NCBI GenBank assembly: GCA_009924525.1
Contig: RFRK01000002.1
Location: forward strand, 1 to 43,355
Length of the DNA: 43,355 nucleotides
Origin: Betaproteobacteria bacterium
GTDB taxonomy: Bacteria; Pseudomonadota; Gammaproteobacteria; Burkholderiales; Burkholderiaceae_A
Direction: 5' to 3'
The notes beneath the pieces are model-generated. The model searched no databases and had not been told where the DNA came from. It saw only the letters and a list, made by a program, of their open reading frames with translations. This document shows, piece after piece, positions 27,649-36,595 of this stretch. The stretch's first letter is position 1. Every line of letters starts with the position of its first letter. The position numbers and the translations under genes are program-made.

Positions 27649-28743
27649 TTACTTGGCACCTTCAAGAATCCACTGCGACAAAGCAGTGAGTTCATTGTCT
27701 TTCAAATTCGGATGGGGTGGCATTGGTACTGCCCCCCAGTTTCCTGCCCCTCCCGCCTTGATTTTCTTGGCAAGCATCGCCGGGGCCTTTGCATCGCCTT
27801 TGTATTTTTTGGCAATCTCTGTCCAGGACGGCCCCACCATCTTGGCAGCCTGCGCATGGCAGGCCGTGCAATTGGCCTTCTTGGAAATCTCTGCTGCATT
27901 TACGCTAGCTGCTGTGGCAGCTGAGGCGGCGGGTGCCGATGACGAAGCGACCGCTACCGGCCGATCGATTGCGGGCGCAGACGCCCCGGGCCTTGAAGTA
28001 TCAATGGCGCGGGCCGGACCGATGGGCCGATGCTGCTCTTTTAGATTGCCATGGGCATCGCGGGCAGACTCTGGCAGAAACGAAGTGATCTTTAACTCGG
28101 TCGCGCAGTTGGTCATGCAAACGGTTCCAGCCACATCGGGCTTGCCCTTCAGATCCCAGAGCCCATGCTTTTCAGTCATGCCGTTGCGATTAGGCATACG
28201 TTTCTGCACTTCAGCAATATTTTTATCTGAAAGCACAAAGTTCTCAGGAACGACCTCGGCCAAATTCAGAATGTAAGCCGTAACTGCATACACTTCCTCA
28301 ACCGTAAGAGTCTTAGGATTATTCCAAGGCATGGCCCGATTAATGTAATCCCAGAGCGTGGAAACCGTTGCCACTTTCATCATGGTCGTGCGCTGTGGAA
28401 AGTCTTCCCTAGCGAGATTCGCCACGCGGCCCGTCTCAATATCTTTTTTGGTCGTGCCGCCGATAATGGGGGTGAAGACCTCGGTGCTTTCGCCAAAAAC
28501 ACCGTGGCACGAGGCACATTTCGCCTCCCAGACATCCTGGCCCTTGGCCACCGAGCCGGAGCCGGGCGGCAGTCCTTTGAAATCCGGCCGAACATCAATA
28601 TCCCAGGCCTTGATCTCCGCCGGAGTCGCGGTGCGGCCAATACCCGAGAACTTCTGATTGGCACTCTGGGCAGATGCCGATAAAGAGGCTGCGAGTAAGC
28701 CCATCATGGCAAGAACTCGCAATGATTTAGTAAACCTGAACAT
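27649..28743 (-). CDS. soxD: SoxD, dihaem cytochrome subunit of sulfane dehydrogenase
   Basis: A 364-residue protein from ATG 28743, which has GGGGAGG upstream and starts a good signal peptide ('VLAMMGLLAASLSASAQS'); the ORF track extends it 87 residues into soxC. Two haem motifs are visible: 'CASCH' (76-80), after an 'IKAWDIDVRPDFKGLP' block typical of SoxD, and 'CTACH' (292-296). An Ala/Pro-rich linker ('SAPAASAATAAS') joins the two cytochrome domains. It overlaps the end of soxC by 17 bases, so translation is coupled. With SoxC it removes six electrons from SoxY-bound sulfane sulfur. Confidence 0.94.
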   Translation of the reverse strand: MFRFTKSLRVLAMMGLLAASLSASAQSANQKFSGIGRTATPAEIKAWDIDVRPDFKGLPPGSGSVAKGQDVWEAKCASCHGVFGESTEVFTPIIGGTTKKDIETGRVANLAREDFPQRTTMMKVATVSTLWDYINRAMPWNNPKTLTVEEVYAVTAYILNLAEVVPENFVLSDKNIAEVQKRMPNRNGMTEKHGLWDLKGKPDVAGTVCMTNCATELKITSFLPESARDAHGNLKEQHRPIGPARAIDTSRPGASAPAIDRPVAVASSSAPAASAATAASVNAAEISKKANCTACHAQAAKMVGPSWTEIAKKYKGDAKAPAMLAKKIKAGGAGNWGAVPMPPHPNLKDNELTALSQWILEGAK

Positions 28744-30079
28744 TGCTGACCTCCCCGCTCTCAGCAACACGCCATGACTGAATCGCATTTTGGTGATAGA
28801 TCGATCGCGTGCCACGGACTGCGCGAAGCTGATTAATCTTGGGCTGGACATAGCCGGTCTCATCCTGTGCACGTGACTGCAGAATTGCAGGTCCCCCACT
28901 CCAGACCCAGTCGATATTGAATCGTGTGAACGCCTTAGAGAGAATCGGCGTCTCAAGTCGAGCGGTCCGCCAATTTCGGCCGCCATCGACCGAGACATCA
29001 ACACGCTTAATTTTCCCGCGGCCCGACCAAGCTAGCCCGCTGATGTTGTAGAAGCCCTTATCGAGAAGGGTCTGACCACCGGAGGGCGTGGTGATGACGG
29101 ACTTGGCCTCCTGAATGCCGGTGTACTGCCGATGCAGGCCACCCGGCATCAAATCAATGTAATGGATCGATTCATCTTTGGTTGCCCATTTCATATCGCC
29201 GACTTCAATTCGACGTAGCCATTTCACCCAAGAGACTCCCTGGATCCCTGGCACAACCAGCCGCAGGGGATACCCGTTCTCAGGCCGAAGCATCTCGCCA
29301 TTCATGCCGTAGGCCACGATGACATCGTCGAGGGCGCGATCTAAAGCGACAGTGCGAGTCATGGAAGACCCATCGGCGCCTTCCGCAAGAATGTACTTTG
29401 CTGTTTTTCTGTCGATGCCGCAGTCTTCTAGCAGAATTGACAGAGGCACACCGGTGAATTCACTGCATGAGACCATGCCGTGGGAGTACTGCACCGTAGG
29501 CACAGCCACATTGCCCCACTCCATGGCTGTATTGGCTCCGCACTCAATGAAATGAATCCGCGACACCGAGGGCAGCCGCATGATGTCATCCATGGTGTAG
29601 ACCTTGGGGTTCCTCACCAGCCCCATGACCATAAGGCGATGCTTACTGGGATCGATATCCCACCAGCCTTGATGATGGCGCTCAAAATGCAGGCCACTGG
29701 GCGTGATGATGCCGAATGTTCCTTGAAGCGGTGTGAACGCCACCGACGCTGCTGAGACGCGTGTCAGTCCCGGGCTCTCGCGCCGTTGCAGACCTTTTTC
29801 ATACTGCGAGGGCATGCCATAGGGGTTGGCAGCCACCGGCATTCCGAGGCCGGTGGTGTGGGCCGGTAAATTCAGAATATTGGGATCGCCCTCGCCGACG
29901 CTGGCCAGAACGTGTTTTGGGGCAGATAGGCCGAGTGCAGCAAGCGACGCTGCGGCCGTTGATGCCGAAGCAGCAAGAAACTTGCGTCGCATCAACGCGG
30001 GTTCTTTTGCATCCTGTGCAGCGAGAAAATGCTCCGGCGCCTTAATCAGACGGCCGGATTTCTTTACCTCAAATGACAT
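28727..30079 (-). CDS. soxC: SoxC, molybdenum subunit of sulfane dehydrogenase
   Basis: A 450-residue molybdopterin protein of the sulfite oxidase family. The Mo-ligating Cys is Cys180 in 'IHFIECGANTAMEW'. The N-terminal oxidoreductase domain is followed by the dimerisation domain ('GLAWSGRGKIKRVDVSVDGG'). A Tat signal 'MRRKFLAASAS' begins around residue 30, with about 29 residues ahead of it; ATG 30079 has GGGGAGGG upstream, so this long start is probably real. Presence of SoxCD predicts complete oxidation of thiosulfate to sulfate without storing sulfur. First structural gene after soxR. Confidence 0.95.
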   Translation of the reverse strand: MSFEVKKSGRLIKAPEHFLAAQDAKEPALMRRKFLAASASTAAASLAALGLSAPKHVLASVGEGDPNILNLPAHTTGLGMPVAANPYGMPSQYEKGLQRRESPGLTRVSAASVAFTPLQGTFGIITPSGLHFERHHQGWWDIDPSKHRLMVMGLVRNPKVYTMDDIMRLPSVSRIHFIECGANTAMEWGNVAVPTVQYSHGMVSCSEFTGVPLSILLEDCGIDRKTAKYILAEGADGSSMTRTVALDRALDDVIVAYGMNGEMLRPENGYPLRLVVPGIQGVSWVKWLRRIEVGDMKWATKDESIHYIDLMPGGLHRQYTGIQEAKSVITTPSGGQTLLDKGFYNISGLAWSGRGKIKRVDVSVDGGRNWRTARLETPILSKAFTRFNIDWVWSGGPAILQSRAQDETGYVQPKINQLRAVRGTRSIYHQNAIQSWRVAESGEVSNVQVY

Positions 30080-30123
30080 TCAACCCTCCCCAGTGTTGAA
30101 TTCACAACCCGAACATCAAAGTA

Positions 30124-30489
30124 CTAAGCGCCCGACTCCTGTAGGCCGCCCGCCATGCGCAGACAGACCACACGGCAAAGCTCCGAAATCGTGGCGTCCG
30201 AAACCGCATAAAACACCGAGGTGCCAACCCGACGGCGCGACAAAACCCCCGATCGATGCAGCAACGCTAAATGCCGCGATACATTCGGCTGCGGCAGGCC
30301 CGTCTGCTCCACTATCTCTTGGACCGAACGCTCGGCGTAGCAAATTGCCTGAATGATGCGCAGCCGCGAGGGCTCAGAGAGCAGGGAAAAGTATCCCGCC
30401 GCCCGCTCAAGCAGCGTCAGTAGCTCTGGAGCGCTCGCTTCTTTGGGGGTTTTAGGCCTAGCCTGCGGATCAAATGGAAGGGTTTTCAT
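30124..30489 (-). CDS. soxR: ArsR-family repressor of the sox operon
   Basis: A 121-residue winged-helix regulator. The DNA-reading helix is 'GLPQPNVSRHLALLHRSGVL', followed by the wing 'RRRVGTSVFYAV'. Cysteines are Cys50 ('IQAICYAERS'), Cys105 and Cys109 ('ELCRVVC'), placed like the redox/persulfide-sensing pair of SoxR and sHdrR proteins. It lies 44 bases upstream of soxC on the same strand and divergent from a thioredoxin-like gene, so it probably represses both from the 92-base gap. It is unrelated to the MerR-type SoxR of enterics. Confidence 0.88.
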   Translation of the reverse strand: MKTLPFDPQARPKTPKEASAPELLTLLERAAGYFSLLSEPSRLRIIQAICYAERSVQEIVEQTGLPQPNVSRHLALLHRSGVLSRRRVGTSVFYAVSDATISELCRVVCLRMAGGLQESGA

Positions 30490-30547
30490 TGCCTATGTCT
30501 TGCTTTAACTTGCGATAGCTGGTCACACTGTAACGTCTTGGTGTAAG

Positions 30548-30569
30548 AATATACGGATGAAAGCATATT
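30548..30569. promoter_or_regulatory. Candidate SoxR operator
   Basis: An inverted repeat AATATAC-N8-GCATATT (six of seven arm positions pair) sits in the 92-base gap between soxR and the divergent thioredoxin-like gene, about 13 bases before the ATG of the latter. ArsR-family operators are often AT-rich repeats of this size, but no footprint is implied. Confidence 0.5.
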
Positions 30570-30581
30570 AGTCAACCACCA

Positions 30582-30995
30582 ATGTCTGCCGCTCTCACCC
30601 CTGCACAGGAATTGACCAGCATGCTGAAGCGGGCTGCCGCCCGCGAGCTGGTCGTGGTCGGCTTTTACACCTCGCACAGCTGTCCCTGGTGCGTGGCCGT
30701 TCGCCGCGAGCAGCTCGAACCTAGGCTGCGGTCCAGCGACTTGCCGAAAGTTGCAATCATCGAATTCGATGCGGATAGCAATGTGGTCTTCGCGCTGCCC
30801 GATGGGCGCCGGCAGACCGCACGTCAGTGGGCCGAAACGCTAGGCTTTCGGCTCACGCCCACCTTGGCTGCACTGGATCGCTCTGCCAAGCCGATCGTGC
30901 CGCCCCTGGTGGGCTACAGCTCCAGAGATTTTTACGGCGCCTATCTTGAGGAGCAGATCCGTCGGGCGCAGCTTTACTGGCAGAATCTACGATAG
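30582..30995 (+). CDS. Thioredoxin-fold protein, SoxW-like, no signal peptide
   Basis: A 137-residue thioredoxin-like protein with redox motif CPWC (Cys34, Cys37 in 'FYTSHSCPWCVAV') and a cis-Pro segment 'RLTPTLAALD'. SoxW and SoxS, the usual thioredoxins of sox clusters, are periplasmic, but this protein has no signal peptide or membrane anchor, so it looks cytoplasmic unless exported otherwise. It is divergent from soxR and followed two bases later by the DUF3422 gene. A role in reducing SoxY or the SoxR cysteines is inference from position. Confidence 0.82.
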   Translation: MSAALTPAQELTSMLKRAAARELVVVGFYTSHSCPWCVAVRREQLEPRLRSSDLPKVAIIEFDADSNVVFALPDGRRQTARQWAETLGFRLTPTLAALDRSAKPIVPPLVGYSSRDFYGAYLEEQIRRAQLYWQNLR

Positions 30996-30997
30996 TT

Positions 30998-32359
30998 ATG
31001 CCATCTGCTGACGCGCCCCCGGTTTCAGCCAGTCGGGATCATCCGCAACGACTTGCGCTTCACAACGAAGTTCATGCAAGGCCGCCGGTACCCCTTTGGT
31101 CCAATGAACGCATTCTCAGCCAGGCCTTCACACTCGATGCGTTCAGCCGCCGCGAACACATCGCATGGATTGACCGCGCATCAAGCGCCTTTCCGCCGCT
31201 TCAAAAAAATATCCAACAACAATCGATTCGGGTCTTAAAGCTTGCCGATGAATCGAGCCGAATCCTTCTGAAATGGGAGATGCACGGGGAATTTCTCGCG
31301 CTCACCATATTCGCCCAGCAACAAGACGCCGCCCATATTGAGGGCCGGGCCGAGTTAATGGGCCGTATTGAGGCACTACTGGCAAGAAACGGGGTCGCCC
31401 CCCTGCATGAACTTCCAGGCCAGCGGCTCGTCGCAATCGATATTGTCCTTGAAGAGGGCGCGCCTTACGCCGACGCTTTTACGATTGCCAAGCGATTTAA
31501 CGACAATACCGTTTTAGGCAGTCTGATCACCTCGAATCAGAATGCCCAGCTCTGGACTGATCTACAACTAGACGACGAAGGCTATGTCCGAGTTGTAGTG
31601 CGAGGAAGTGGAATGGGCAGCCGACAAGCGGGCCGCGCAATTCAGCGCTTAATCGATATCGAAACCTATCGGATGATGGCCCTGCTGGCGTTTCCGAACG
31701 CGAAGTCTCTGGCTGAACCCCTGCGTAATGCAGAACTTGAGCTGGCGAAGGTATCTGAAAAAATTGCAACTGCACAAAAGCAAGAGACCATCGATATTAC
31801 TGTCGATGCGCAGCTTTTGGGCGATGTCTCTGCGCTTGCAGCCCGAGTAGAGGGTTGGATTTCAGCCAATGGACTGCGATTTACCGCAGCAGAGGCCTAT
31901 CACGAGCTGGTTAAAGGGGCCCTTCAGGAGTTGCACGAATCGGTTATTCCAGGCGTGCAGACCCTCGGCACCTTCATGGAGCGGCGATTTGAGCCTGCCA
32001 TGCGGACCTGCCGTTGGACTGTTCGGCGTCTGCATGACCTCTCGGATCGAATCTCCCGAACCAGCCATATTCTTAAGACCCGAATCGAATTTGTTAATGA
32101 AAGTCAGCAGCAGTCCTTGCTCGAGAGCATGGATCGTCGTGCGAAGCTGCAGCTGCGGCTCCAGCAGACCGTTGAGGGGCTGTCGGTGATTGTGATGACC
32201 TATTACGCAACAGGCCTGCTCCAATACATTGCCAAGGGCCTACGCACGACTGGGATCGACGTCAACCCTGATGTGATCGGCCTAGTCTCAGTGCCGGTTA
32301 TCGCGATTGGTTTGTTGTGGTTTCTCAGCCAACGTCGCAAGAAGCAGCCCATCGTTTAG
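30998..32359 (+). CDS. DUF3422 family membrane-anchored protein
   Basis: A 453-residue protein. The N-terminal 'HPQRLALHNEVHARPP' block is the hallmark of DUF3422. A long middle region contains helices with coiled-coil character ('LAKVSEKIATAQKQE', 'TRIEFVNESQQQSLLESMDRR'), and the C terminus has two hydrophobic segments around 'VIVMTYYATGLLQYI' and 'VIGLVSVPVIAIGLLWFL', suggesting a membrane anchor. The layout resembles CorA-like N-domain plus two helices, but no GMN motif is seen. Function unknown. It starts two bases after the thioredoxin-like gene and is co-transcribed with it. Confidence 0.82.
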   Translation: MPSADAPPVSASRDHPQRLALHNEVHARPPVPLWSNERILSQAFTLDAFSRREHIAWIDRASSAFPPLQKNIQQQSIRVLKLADESSRILLKWEMHGEFLALTIFAQQQDAAHIEGRAELMGRIEALLARNGVAPLHELPGQRLVAIDIVLEEGAPYADAFTIAKRFNDNTVLGSLITSNQNAQLWTDLQLDDEGYVRVVVRGSGMGSRQAGRAIQRLIDIETYRMMALLAFPNAKSLAEPLRNAELELAKVSEKIATAQKQETIDITVDAQLLGDVSALAARVEGWISANGLRFTAAEAYHELVKGALQELHESVIPGVQTLGTFMERRFEPAMRTCRWTVRRLHDLSDRISRTSHILKTRIEFVNESQQQSLLESMDRRAKLQLRLQQTVEGLSVIVMTYYATGLLQYIAKGLRTTGIDVNPDVIGLVSVPVIAIGLLWFLSQRRKKQPIV

Positions 32360-32381
32360 CGTGCGCAACGCGCCCATTGAT

Positions 32382-33563
32382 CTAAGCAGCGCGGGACTCA
32401 AGGGCCTCGATGGCGGGAAGTCGCTTGCCTTCTAAAAACTCTAAGAATGCGCCACCACCAGTTGAGATATAGCCAATCTGCGCAGCGATATCAAACTTGG
32501 CAATGGCCGCCAATGTATCGCCTCCGCCAGCAATCGAAAATGCCGGGGAGTGTGCAATTGCAGCCGCAAGCATTTTTGTGCCGCCTGCGAATTGTGGAAA
32601 CTCAAACACGCCAACTGGGCCATTCCATACAATCGTGCCGGCATTAGAGATCATCGCCGAGAGATGCGCAGCGGTCTTTGGGCCAATATCCAGGATCATG
32701 TCGTCGTCTGCTACTGCTGTAGCGGCAACCTTGTTAGCGCGAGCCTGAGCGGAAAATTCATTGGCCACCACGACATCCTCTGGAATCGGAACCTGCGCCC
32801 CGCGTTTTTCCATCATATCCATGATGCGCCTGGATTCGTCTATCAAATCAAGCTCAGCTAAGGACCGGCCGATCGGCAGCCCCTTGGCCGCCATAAAGGT
32901 GTTGGCGATTCCACCACCAACAATTAGCTGATCTACCTTTTCAGCAAGCGAGCGCAAGATGGTGAGCTTGGTGGAGACTTTCGAACCGGCAACGATGGCC
33001 AACAAGGGGCGTCGGGGATGCTCCAGCGCAGATGCCAGGGCATCCAATTCAGCGGCCATCAGGGGGCCAGCGCATGCAACTGGGGCAAAGCGCGCAACGC
33101 CATGGGTGGTCGCTTCCGCCCGGTGGGCCGTGCCAAATGCATCATTGACATAGATATCGCATAAAGCGGCGATTTTCTTTGCCAGGGTCTCATCATTTTT
33201 TTTCTCACCAGGATTGACTCGGCAGTTCTCCAATAACACGATCTGGCCCGCTCCAACCTTAAAGCCGCCCTCGACCCAATTTGAAATCAAGGGCACCTTT
33301 CGGTTCAATAACTGTGCAAGCCGCATTGCGACCGGTGCAAGCGAATCTTCGGGCTTTAGCTCGCCTTCCGTAGGACGGCCCAAATGGGAGGTAACCATGA
33401 CTGCCGCGCCGCGATTCAGCGCGAACTCAATTGCTGGCACAGAGGCCCGAATTCGCGTGTCGTCAGTAATTGCTCCGGCATCATCTTGTGGAACATTTAA
33501 ATCAGCACGAATCAACACCCGCTTTCCTGCAAGCGGCAGATCAGTCATGCGCAAAAACTTCAT
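32382..33563 (-). CDS. pgk: Phosphoglycerate kinase
   Basis: A 393-residue monomeric kinase interconverting 3-phosphoglycerate and 1,3-bisphosphoglycerate, used here in Calvin-cycle reduction as well as glycolysis. Visible blocks: '[13 protein letters not shown]', the substrate-binding '[12 protein letters not shown]', '[15 protein letters not shown]', '[14 protein letters not shown]', the ATP-domain '[11 protein letters not shown]' and 'WNGPVGVFE', and the C-terminal '[14 protein letters not shown]'. All are near-canonical. It follows the phosphoribulokinase gene by 65 bases on the same strand. Confidence 0.97.
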   Translation of the reverse strand: MKFLRMTDLPLAGKRVLIRADLNVPQDDAGAITDDTRIRASVPAIEFALNRGAAVMVTSHLGRPTEGELKPEDSLAPVAMRLAQLLNRKVPLISNWVEGGFKVGAGQIVLLENCRVNPGEKKNDETLAKKIAALCDIYVNDAFGTAHRAEATTHGVARFAPVACAGPLMAAELDALASALEHPRRPLLAIVAGSKVSTKLTILRSLAEKVDQLIVGGGIANTFMAAKGLPIGRSLAELDLIDESRRIMDMMEKRGAQVPIPEDVVVANEFSAQARANKVAATAVADDDMILDIGPKTAAHLSAMISNAGTIVWNGPVGVFEFPQFAGGTKMLAAAIAHSPAFSIAGGGDTLAAIAKFDIAAQIGYISTGGGAFLEFLEGKRLPAIEALESRAA

Positions 33564-33628
33564 CTTCTTCCCTTCTCACGACAGTGGCCGATGGCGCCCC
33601 GGCGCCAAACCTGCCATTGTAATGAACC

Positions 33629-34501
33629 CTAGGCCCGACGCTTCAGGTCCATCAAACGAAGAATCATTGGTGTGAAGATAAGCTGCATGGCGAGGCCCAT
33701 TTTTCCGCCCGGTATCAATAGTGTGTTAGGCCGCGTCATCATGGAATCATGAAGCATTGACAACAAATACGGAAAGTCAATTCCCTTGGGGTTCGCAAAT
33801 CGAATTACCACCATGCTCTCATCGGCGGTCGGAATATCTCGGGCGATAAAGGGATTCGAAGTGTCTACAGTTGGAACTCGCTGAAAATTAACATGTGTTC
33901 TAGAGAACTGCGGAACAATATGATTGATGTAATCTGGCATGCGACGAAGAATCGTATCGACAACTGCCTCTTGCGAATAGCCACGCGTGGTCTTATCACG
34001 CAGTAATTTCTGAATCCACTCTAAATTAATGGTCGGCACAACACCAACCAAGAGATCAACATGCCTTGCAACATTGACTTCTGGCCCGACATAGCCGCCG
34101 TGCAGCCCCTCGTAGAACAATAAATCCGCCGATGCAATCATGTCCTGCCAGGCGGTGAATGTGCCCGGCTCGCATCCGGATTCCGCCGCGCCAGCAGCAT
34201 CATGGATATAACGACGCACACGGCCAGCTCCGGTCTGGGCAAATGTTGAAAAGGTCTCCTCCAGCTCCTTTAAGAGATTCGCCTCGGGACCAAAGTCGCT
34301 AAAGCTTGGGTTTCCCAGCTGCGCCTGGCGCTGGATTTCAGCACGCATCGCCTGTCGATCAAAGCGATGCATGGAGTCGCCTTCAAGAATTTGTGCCTGA
34401 ATGCCCTCACGCCGAAAGATATGTTGAAAACTGCTCATCACCGAAGTGGTTCCCGCCCCGGATGAGCCCGTAATTGCAACAATCGGATAACGAACCGACA
34501 T
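33629..34501 (-). CDS. prk: Phosphoribulokinase (proteobacterial class)
   Basis: A 290-residue kinase making ribulose 1,5-bisphosphate, the CO2 acceptor; it is diagnostic of the Calvin cycle. The P-loop 'GSSGAGTTSVMSSF' opens the protein; 'EGDSMHRFDR' carries the catalytic Asp, 'LFYEGLHGGYV' the Walker B-like Glu, and 'RDKTTRGYSQEAVVDTILRRMPDY' the substrate-binding Arg residues. AGGAAGGG precedes the ATG. It lies 44 bases after the FBPase-like gene. RuBisCO genes are outside the window. Confidence 0.97.
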   Translation of the reverse strand: MSVRYPIVAITGSSGAGTTSVMSSFQHIFRREGIQAQILEGDSMHRFDRQAMRAEIQRQAQLGNPSFSDFGPEANLLKELEETFSTFAQTGAGRVRRYIHDAAGAAESGCEPGTFTAWQDMIASADLLFYEGLHGGYVGPEVNVARHVDLLVGVVPTINLEWIQKLLRDKTTRGYSQEAVVDTILRRMPDYINHIVPQFSRTHVNFQRVPTVDTSNPFIARDIPTADESMVVIRFANPKGIDFPYLLSMLHDSMMTRPNTLLIPGGKMGLAMQLIFTPMILRLMDLKRRA

Positions 34502-34545
34502 GAAAACCCTTCCTAGGGAATGTGGCCACGCCCAGTATCCCCCGG

Positions 34546-35604
34546 TTATTGAAACAAAGAACGCTCCTTGAATAACGGCGAGGAGTAGCGCTCATCAATG
34601 CCGTTATCGTGCTCGTGATGGTAACGCTCCAGGCGCTCACACTCTGAACGCGCACCTAAAATCAACGGTACGCAGTCATGGATCTGAGTCGGTTCGATAT
34701 CTAATATCCGGTGCCGGCCTGTGGTGGCCCGGCCCCCGGCCTGCTCCACGAGCATCCCGATTGGCGCTGCTTCAGTCAATAAGAAGCGGTGGCCGGCTCG
34801 CTCCTGCTCGCGAGGGTAAAGCGCCACCCCACCCCGCATCAAAATCCGGTGCAGATCCGCCACGATGCTGGCACTCCAGCGCAGATGAAAATCTCGGCCC
34901 CGGATATCGGCACTTCCCGCCTTGCATTCGGTGATGTAACGCTGCACAGGCGACTCCCAGAGACGCTCGCGGCCAACATCGATGGCGAACTCGTCGGCGC
35001 CATCTGCGATCTTTAGTCCCGGATGAGTCAAAAAAAACCTGTCGGACTCAAGATCCAAGGTAAATCCGTGGGTGCCACTGCCGATAGTGATGACCAGCAA
35101 AGTCGCCGGACCGTAGATCGCATAGCCGGCCGCAATCTGAGACCGGCCGGACGGCAGTGCATTGCTTGTCGCTGACGCTGGGTGAACGCTTGCAGGCCAG
35201 ACTCCAAAAATCGATCCAGCAGTGGCATTGATGTCAAAATTCGCCGCGCCCTCTAGAGGCGAGATTGCAACCCAAAAAGGCCGTGCGCTCTGGGTCTTAA
35301 GGGCCAGAGGGGCCTGGGTCTGAAAGACTGCCTCGGCAAGACCCTGGCCCGACACCGCATCAAAAAAAGTAGCGGTGGCTTGATCTAGGCGTGCCAACTC
35401 AGACAGCGGCCCCGGATCGCTGGGCCGAGTGGCGACGCTGCTTGTTGGCTGCCCTGCCAGCCGGCCTTGGGCGGAATCCGCCGAGACGATCCGTACCGCT
35501 TTCGCGATGGCAGTAATCAAGGCGACAAGGTCCTGGCCGTGGGCCAGACCATTCAGGCCTTCCCCCAAAAAGTCATCAAGTGTGCGAAGCATCGCCTCTG
35601 ACAT
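34546..35604 (-). CDS. FBPase class I-like protein with altered metal site
   Basis: A 352-residue protein clearly homologous to class I fructose-1,6-bisphosphatase: 'AAGYAIYGPATLLVITIGSGTHGF', 'SIVADLHRILMRGGVALYP' and 'AAPIGMLVEQAGGRAT' match well. But the catalytic-metal block DPLDGSSNID reads 'SPLEGAANFD' (115-124), the upstream SEE acidic pair aligns with 'FQTQA', and the substrate NEG-like segment reads 'AIDVGRERLWE'. These changes remove most Mg2+ ligands (mammalian Glu97, Asp118, Asp121). Its place between prk and cbbR is where cbbF stands, so it may have evolved from it, but activity is doubtful. It could be a regulatory or moonlighting pseudoenzyme. Confidence 0.85.
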   Translation of the reverse strand: MSEAMLRTLDDFLGEGLNGLAHGQDLVALITAIAKAVRIVSADSAQGRLAGQPTSSVATRPSDPGPLSELARLDQATATFFDAVSGQGLAEAVFQTQAPLALKTQSARPFWVAISPLEGAANFDINATAGSIFGVWPASVHPASATSNALPSGRSQIAAGYAIYGPATLLVITIGSGTHGFTLDLESDRFFLTHPGLKIADGADEFAIDVGRERLWESPVQRYITECKAGSADIRGRDFHLRWSASIVADLHRILMRGGVALYPREQERAGHRFLLTEAAPIGMLVEQAGGRATTGRHRILDIEPTQIHDCVPLILGARSECERLERYHHEHDNGIDERYSSPLFKERSLFQ

Positions 35605-35645
35605 CAGATATTTGATAAGTTAAGGTAACAGCTTTTCGAGCAGAT

Positions 35646-35662
35646 CATAAGTTTTGCTTATG
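35646..35662. promoter_or_regulatory. Perfect LysR-type operator overlapping the cbbR start
   Basis: CATAAG-TTTTG-CTTATG is a 17-base perfect inverted repeat containing the T-N11-A core (ATAAG..CTTAT) of LysR-family sites. Its last three bases are the ATG of cbbR. It lies in the 55-base divergent gap to the FBPase-like gene and probably mediates CbbR autoregulation plus activation of the minus-strand genes. Confidence 0.7.
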
Positions 35663-36595
35663 AAAAATCTCAGTCTTCGGCAAATTCGAATCTTTTCGGC
35701 TGCAGCGCGGCATCTGAGCTTTGTCCGCGCCGCGGAGGAGCTGCACCTGTCTGCACCCGCCGTATCGATGCAGATTAAAGAGCTGGAAGGGGAAATCGGC
35801 TCGCCTTTATTTCTAAGATCGGGACGAAAAGTGGAGCTCACCTCGGCCGGCGAGTACTTCTGGGTCTACGCCAAAAAGGTGCTCAGCACACTGGCCGAGG
35901 CCGAGGCGGTGATGCAAAAACTGAAAGGTGCTGAAGCTGGAAATTTAAAAATCGGTCTTGTGAGCACCGCAAAATACTCGGTGCCTCGCATGCTCGGACT
36001 ATTTCGGGAGGCCCATCCTGGAATCCAAATTTCGCTTAATGTTTGTAATCGGGAAACGCTTGTTTCACTGCTGCGCGACGGAGAAATTGATCTTGCGGTC
36101 ATGGGCCGGCCCCCGAAAAATCTGGATACCCGGGCGGATGTCTTTGCCCACCATCCCCATGCCTTCATTGCGTCTCCGCAGCATCCATTGGCGGGGATGT
36201 CCGACATTCAGGCTGAAGCGCTCAACCACGAAGAGCTGATCTCCCGCGAAGAGGGCTCGGGCACTCGGGCCATCATGGAGACCTATATCACCCAACACCG
36301 GGTCAGCCCCACCATTTCGATGGAGATGTCGAGTAACGAAACCATCAAGCAGGCAGTTATTGCCGGATTGGGCATCTCCTTTGTATCGCTGCACACGGTC
36401 GGATTAGAAATAGCGCATGGACAGCTTGTGGTGCTGAATATGGAAGGCACACCCGTACGTCGGGCCTGGCATGTGGTCTCGCTAACTCAGCGTCACCTAT
36501 CGCCGGCCGCAGAGGCCTTTCGCGTCTTTATGTGCGAGCGTGGTGCACAATTACTCGCAGAACAATTTCCTAACCTTGAGTCGCCCCGCCTATGA
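35660..36595 (+). CDS. cbbR: LysR-type regulator CbbR
   Basis: A 311-residue regulator from ATG 35660; the ORF-track TTG is two codons earlier, inside the operator. The N-terminal helix-turn-helix is 'FSAAARHLSFVRAAEELHLSAPAVSMQIKELE', and a LysR substrate-binding domain follows ('LKIGLVSTAKYSVPRML', 'DIQAEALNHEELISREEGSGTR'). The sequence and position, divergent from the Calvin genes, match CbbR, which activates cbb operons in response to metabolites such as RuBP or PEP. Its stop overlaps the next gene as ATGA. Confidence 0.93.
   Translation: MKNLSLRQIRIFSAAARHLSFVRAAEELHLSAPAVSMQIKELEGEIGSPLFLRSGRKVELTSAGEYFWVYAKKVLSTLAEAEAVMQKLKGAEAGNLKIGLVSTAKYSVPRMLGLFREAHPGIQISLNVCNRETLVSLLRDGEIDLAVMGRPPKNLDTRADVFAHHPHAFIASPQHPLAGMSDIQAEALNHEELISREEGSGTRAIMETYITQHRVSPTISMEMSSNETIKQAVIAGLGISFVSLHTVGLEIAHGQLVVLNMEGTPVRRAWHVVSLTQRHLSPAAEAFRVFMCERGAQLLAEQFPNLESPRL

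Noticed and set aside
27638-28276. 212-residue plus-strand ORF opposite soxD
   Set aside because: Antisense to the SoxD cytochrome region; no ribosome site or known motif.
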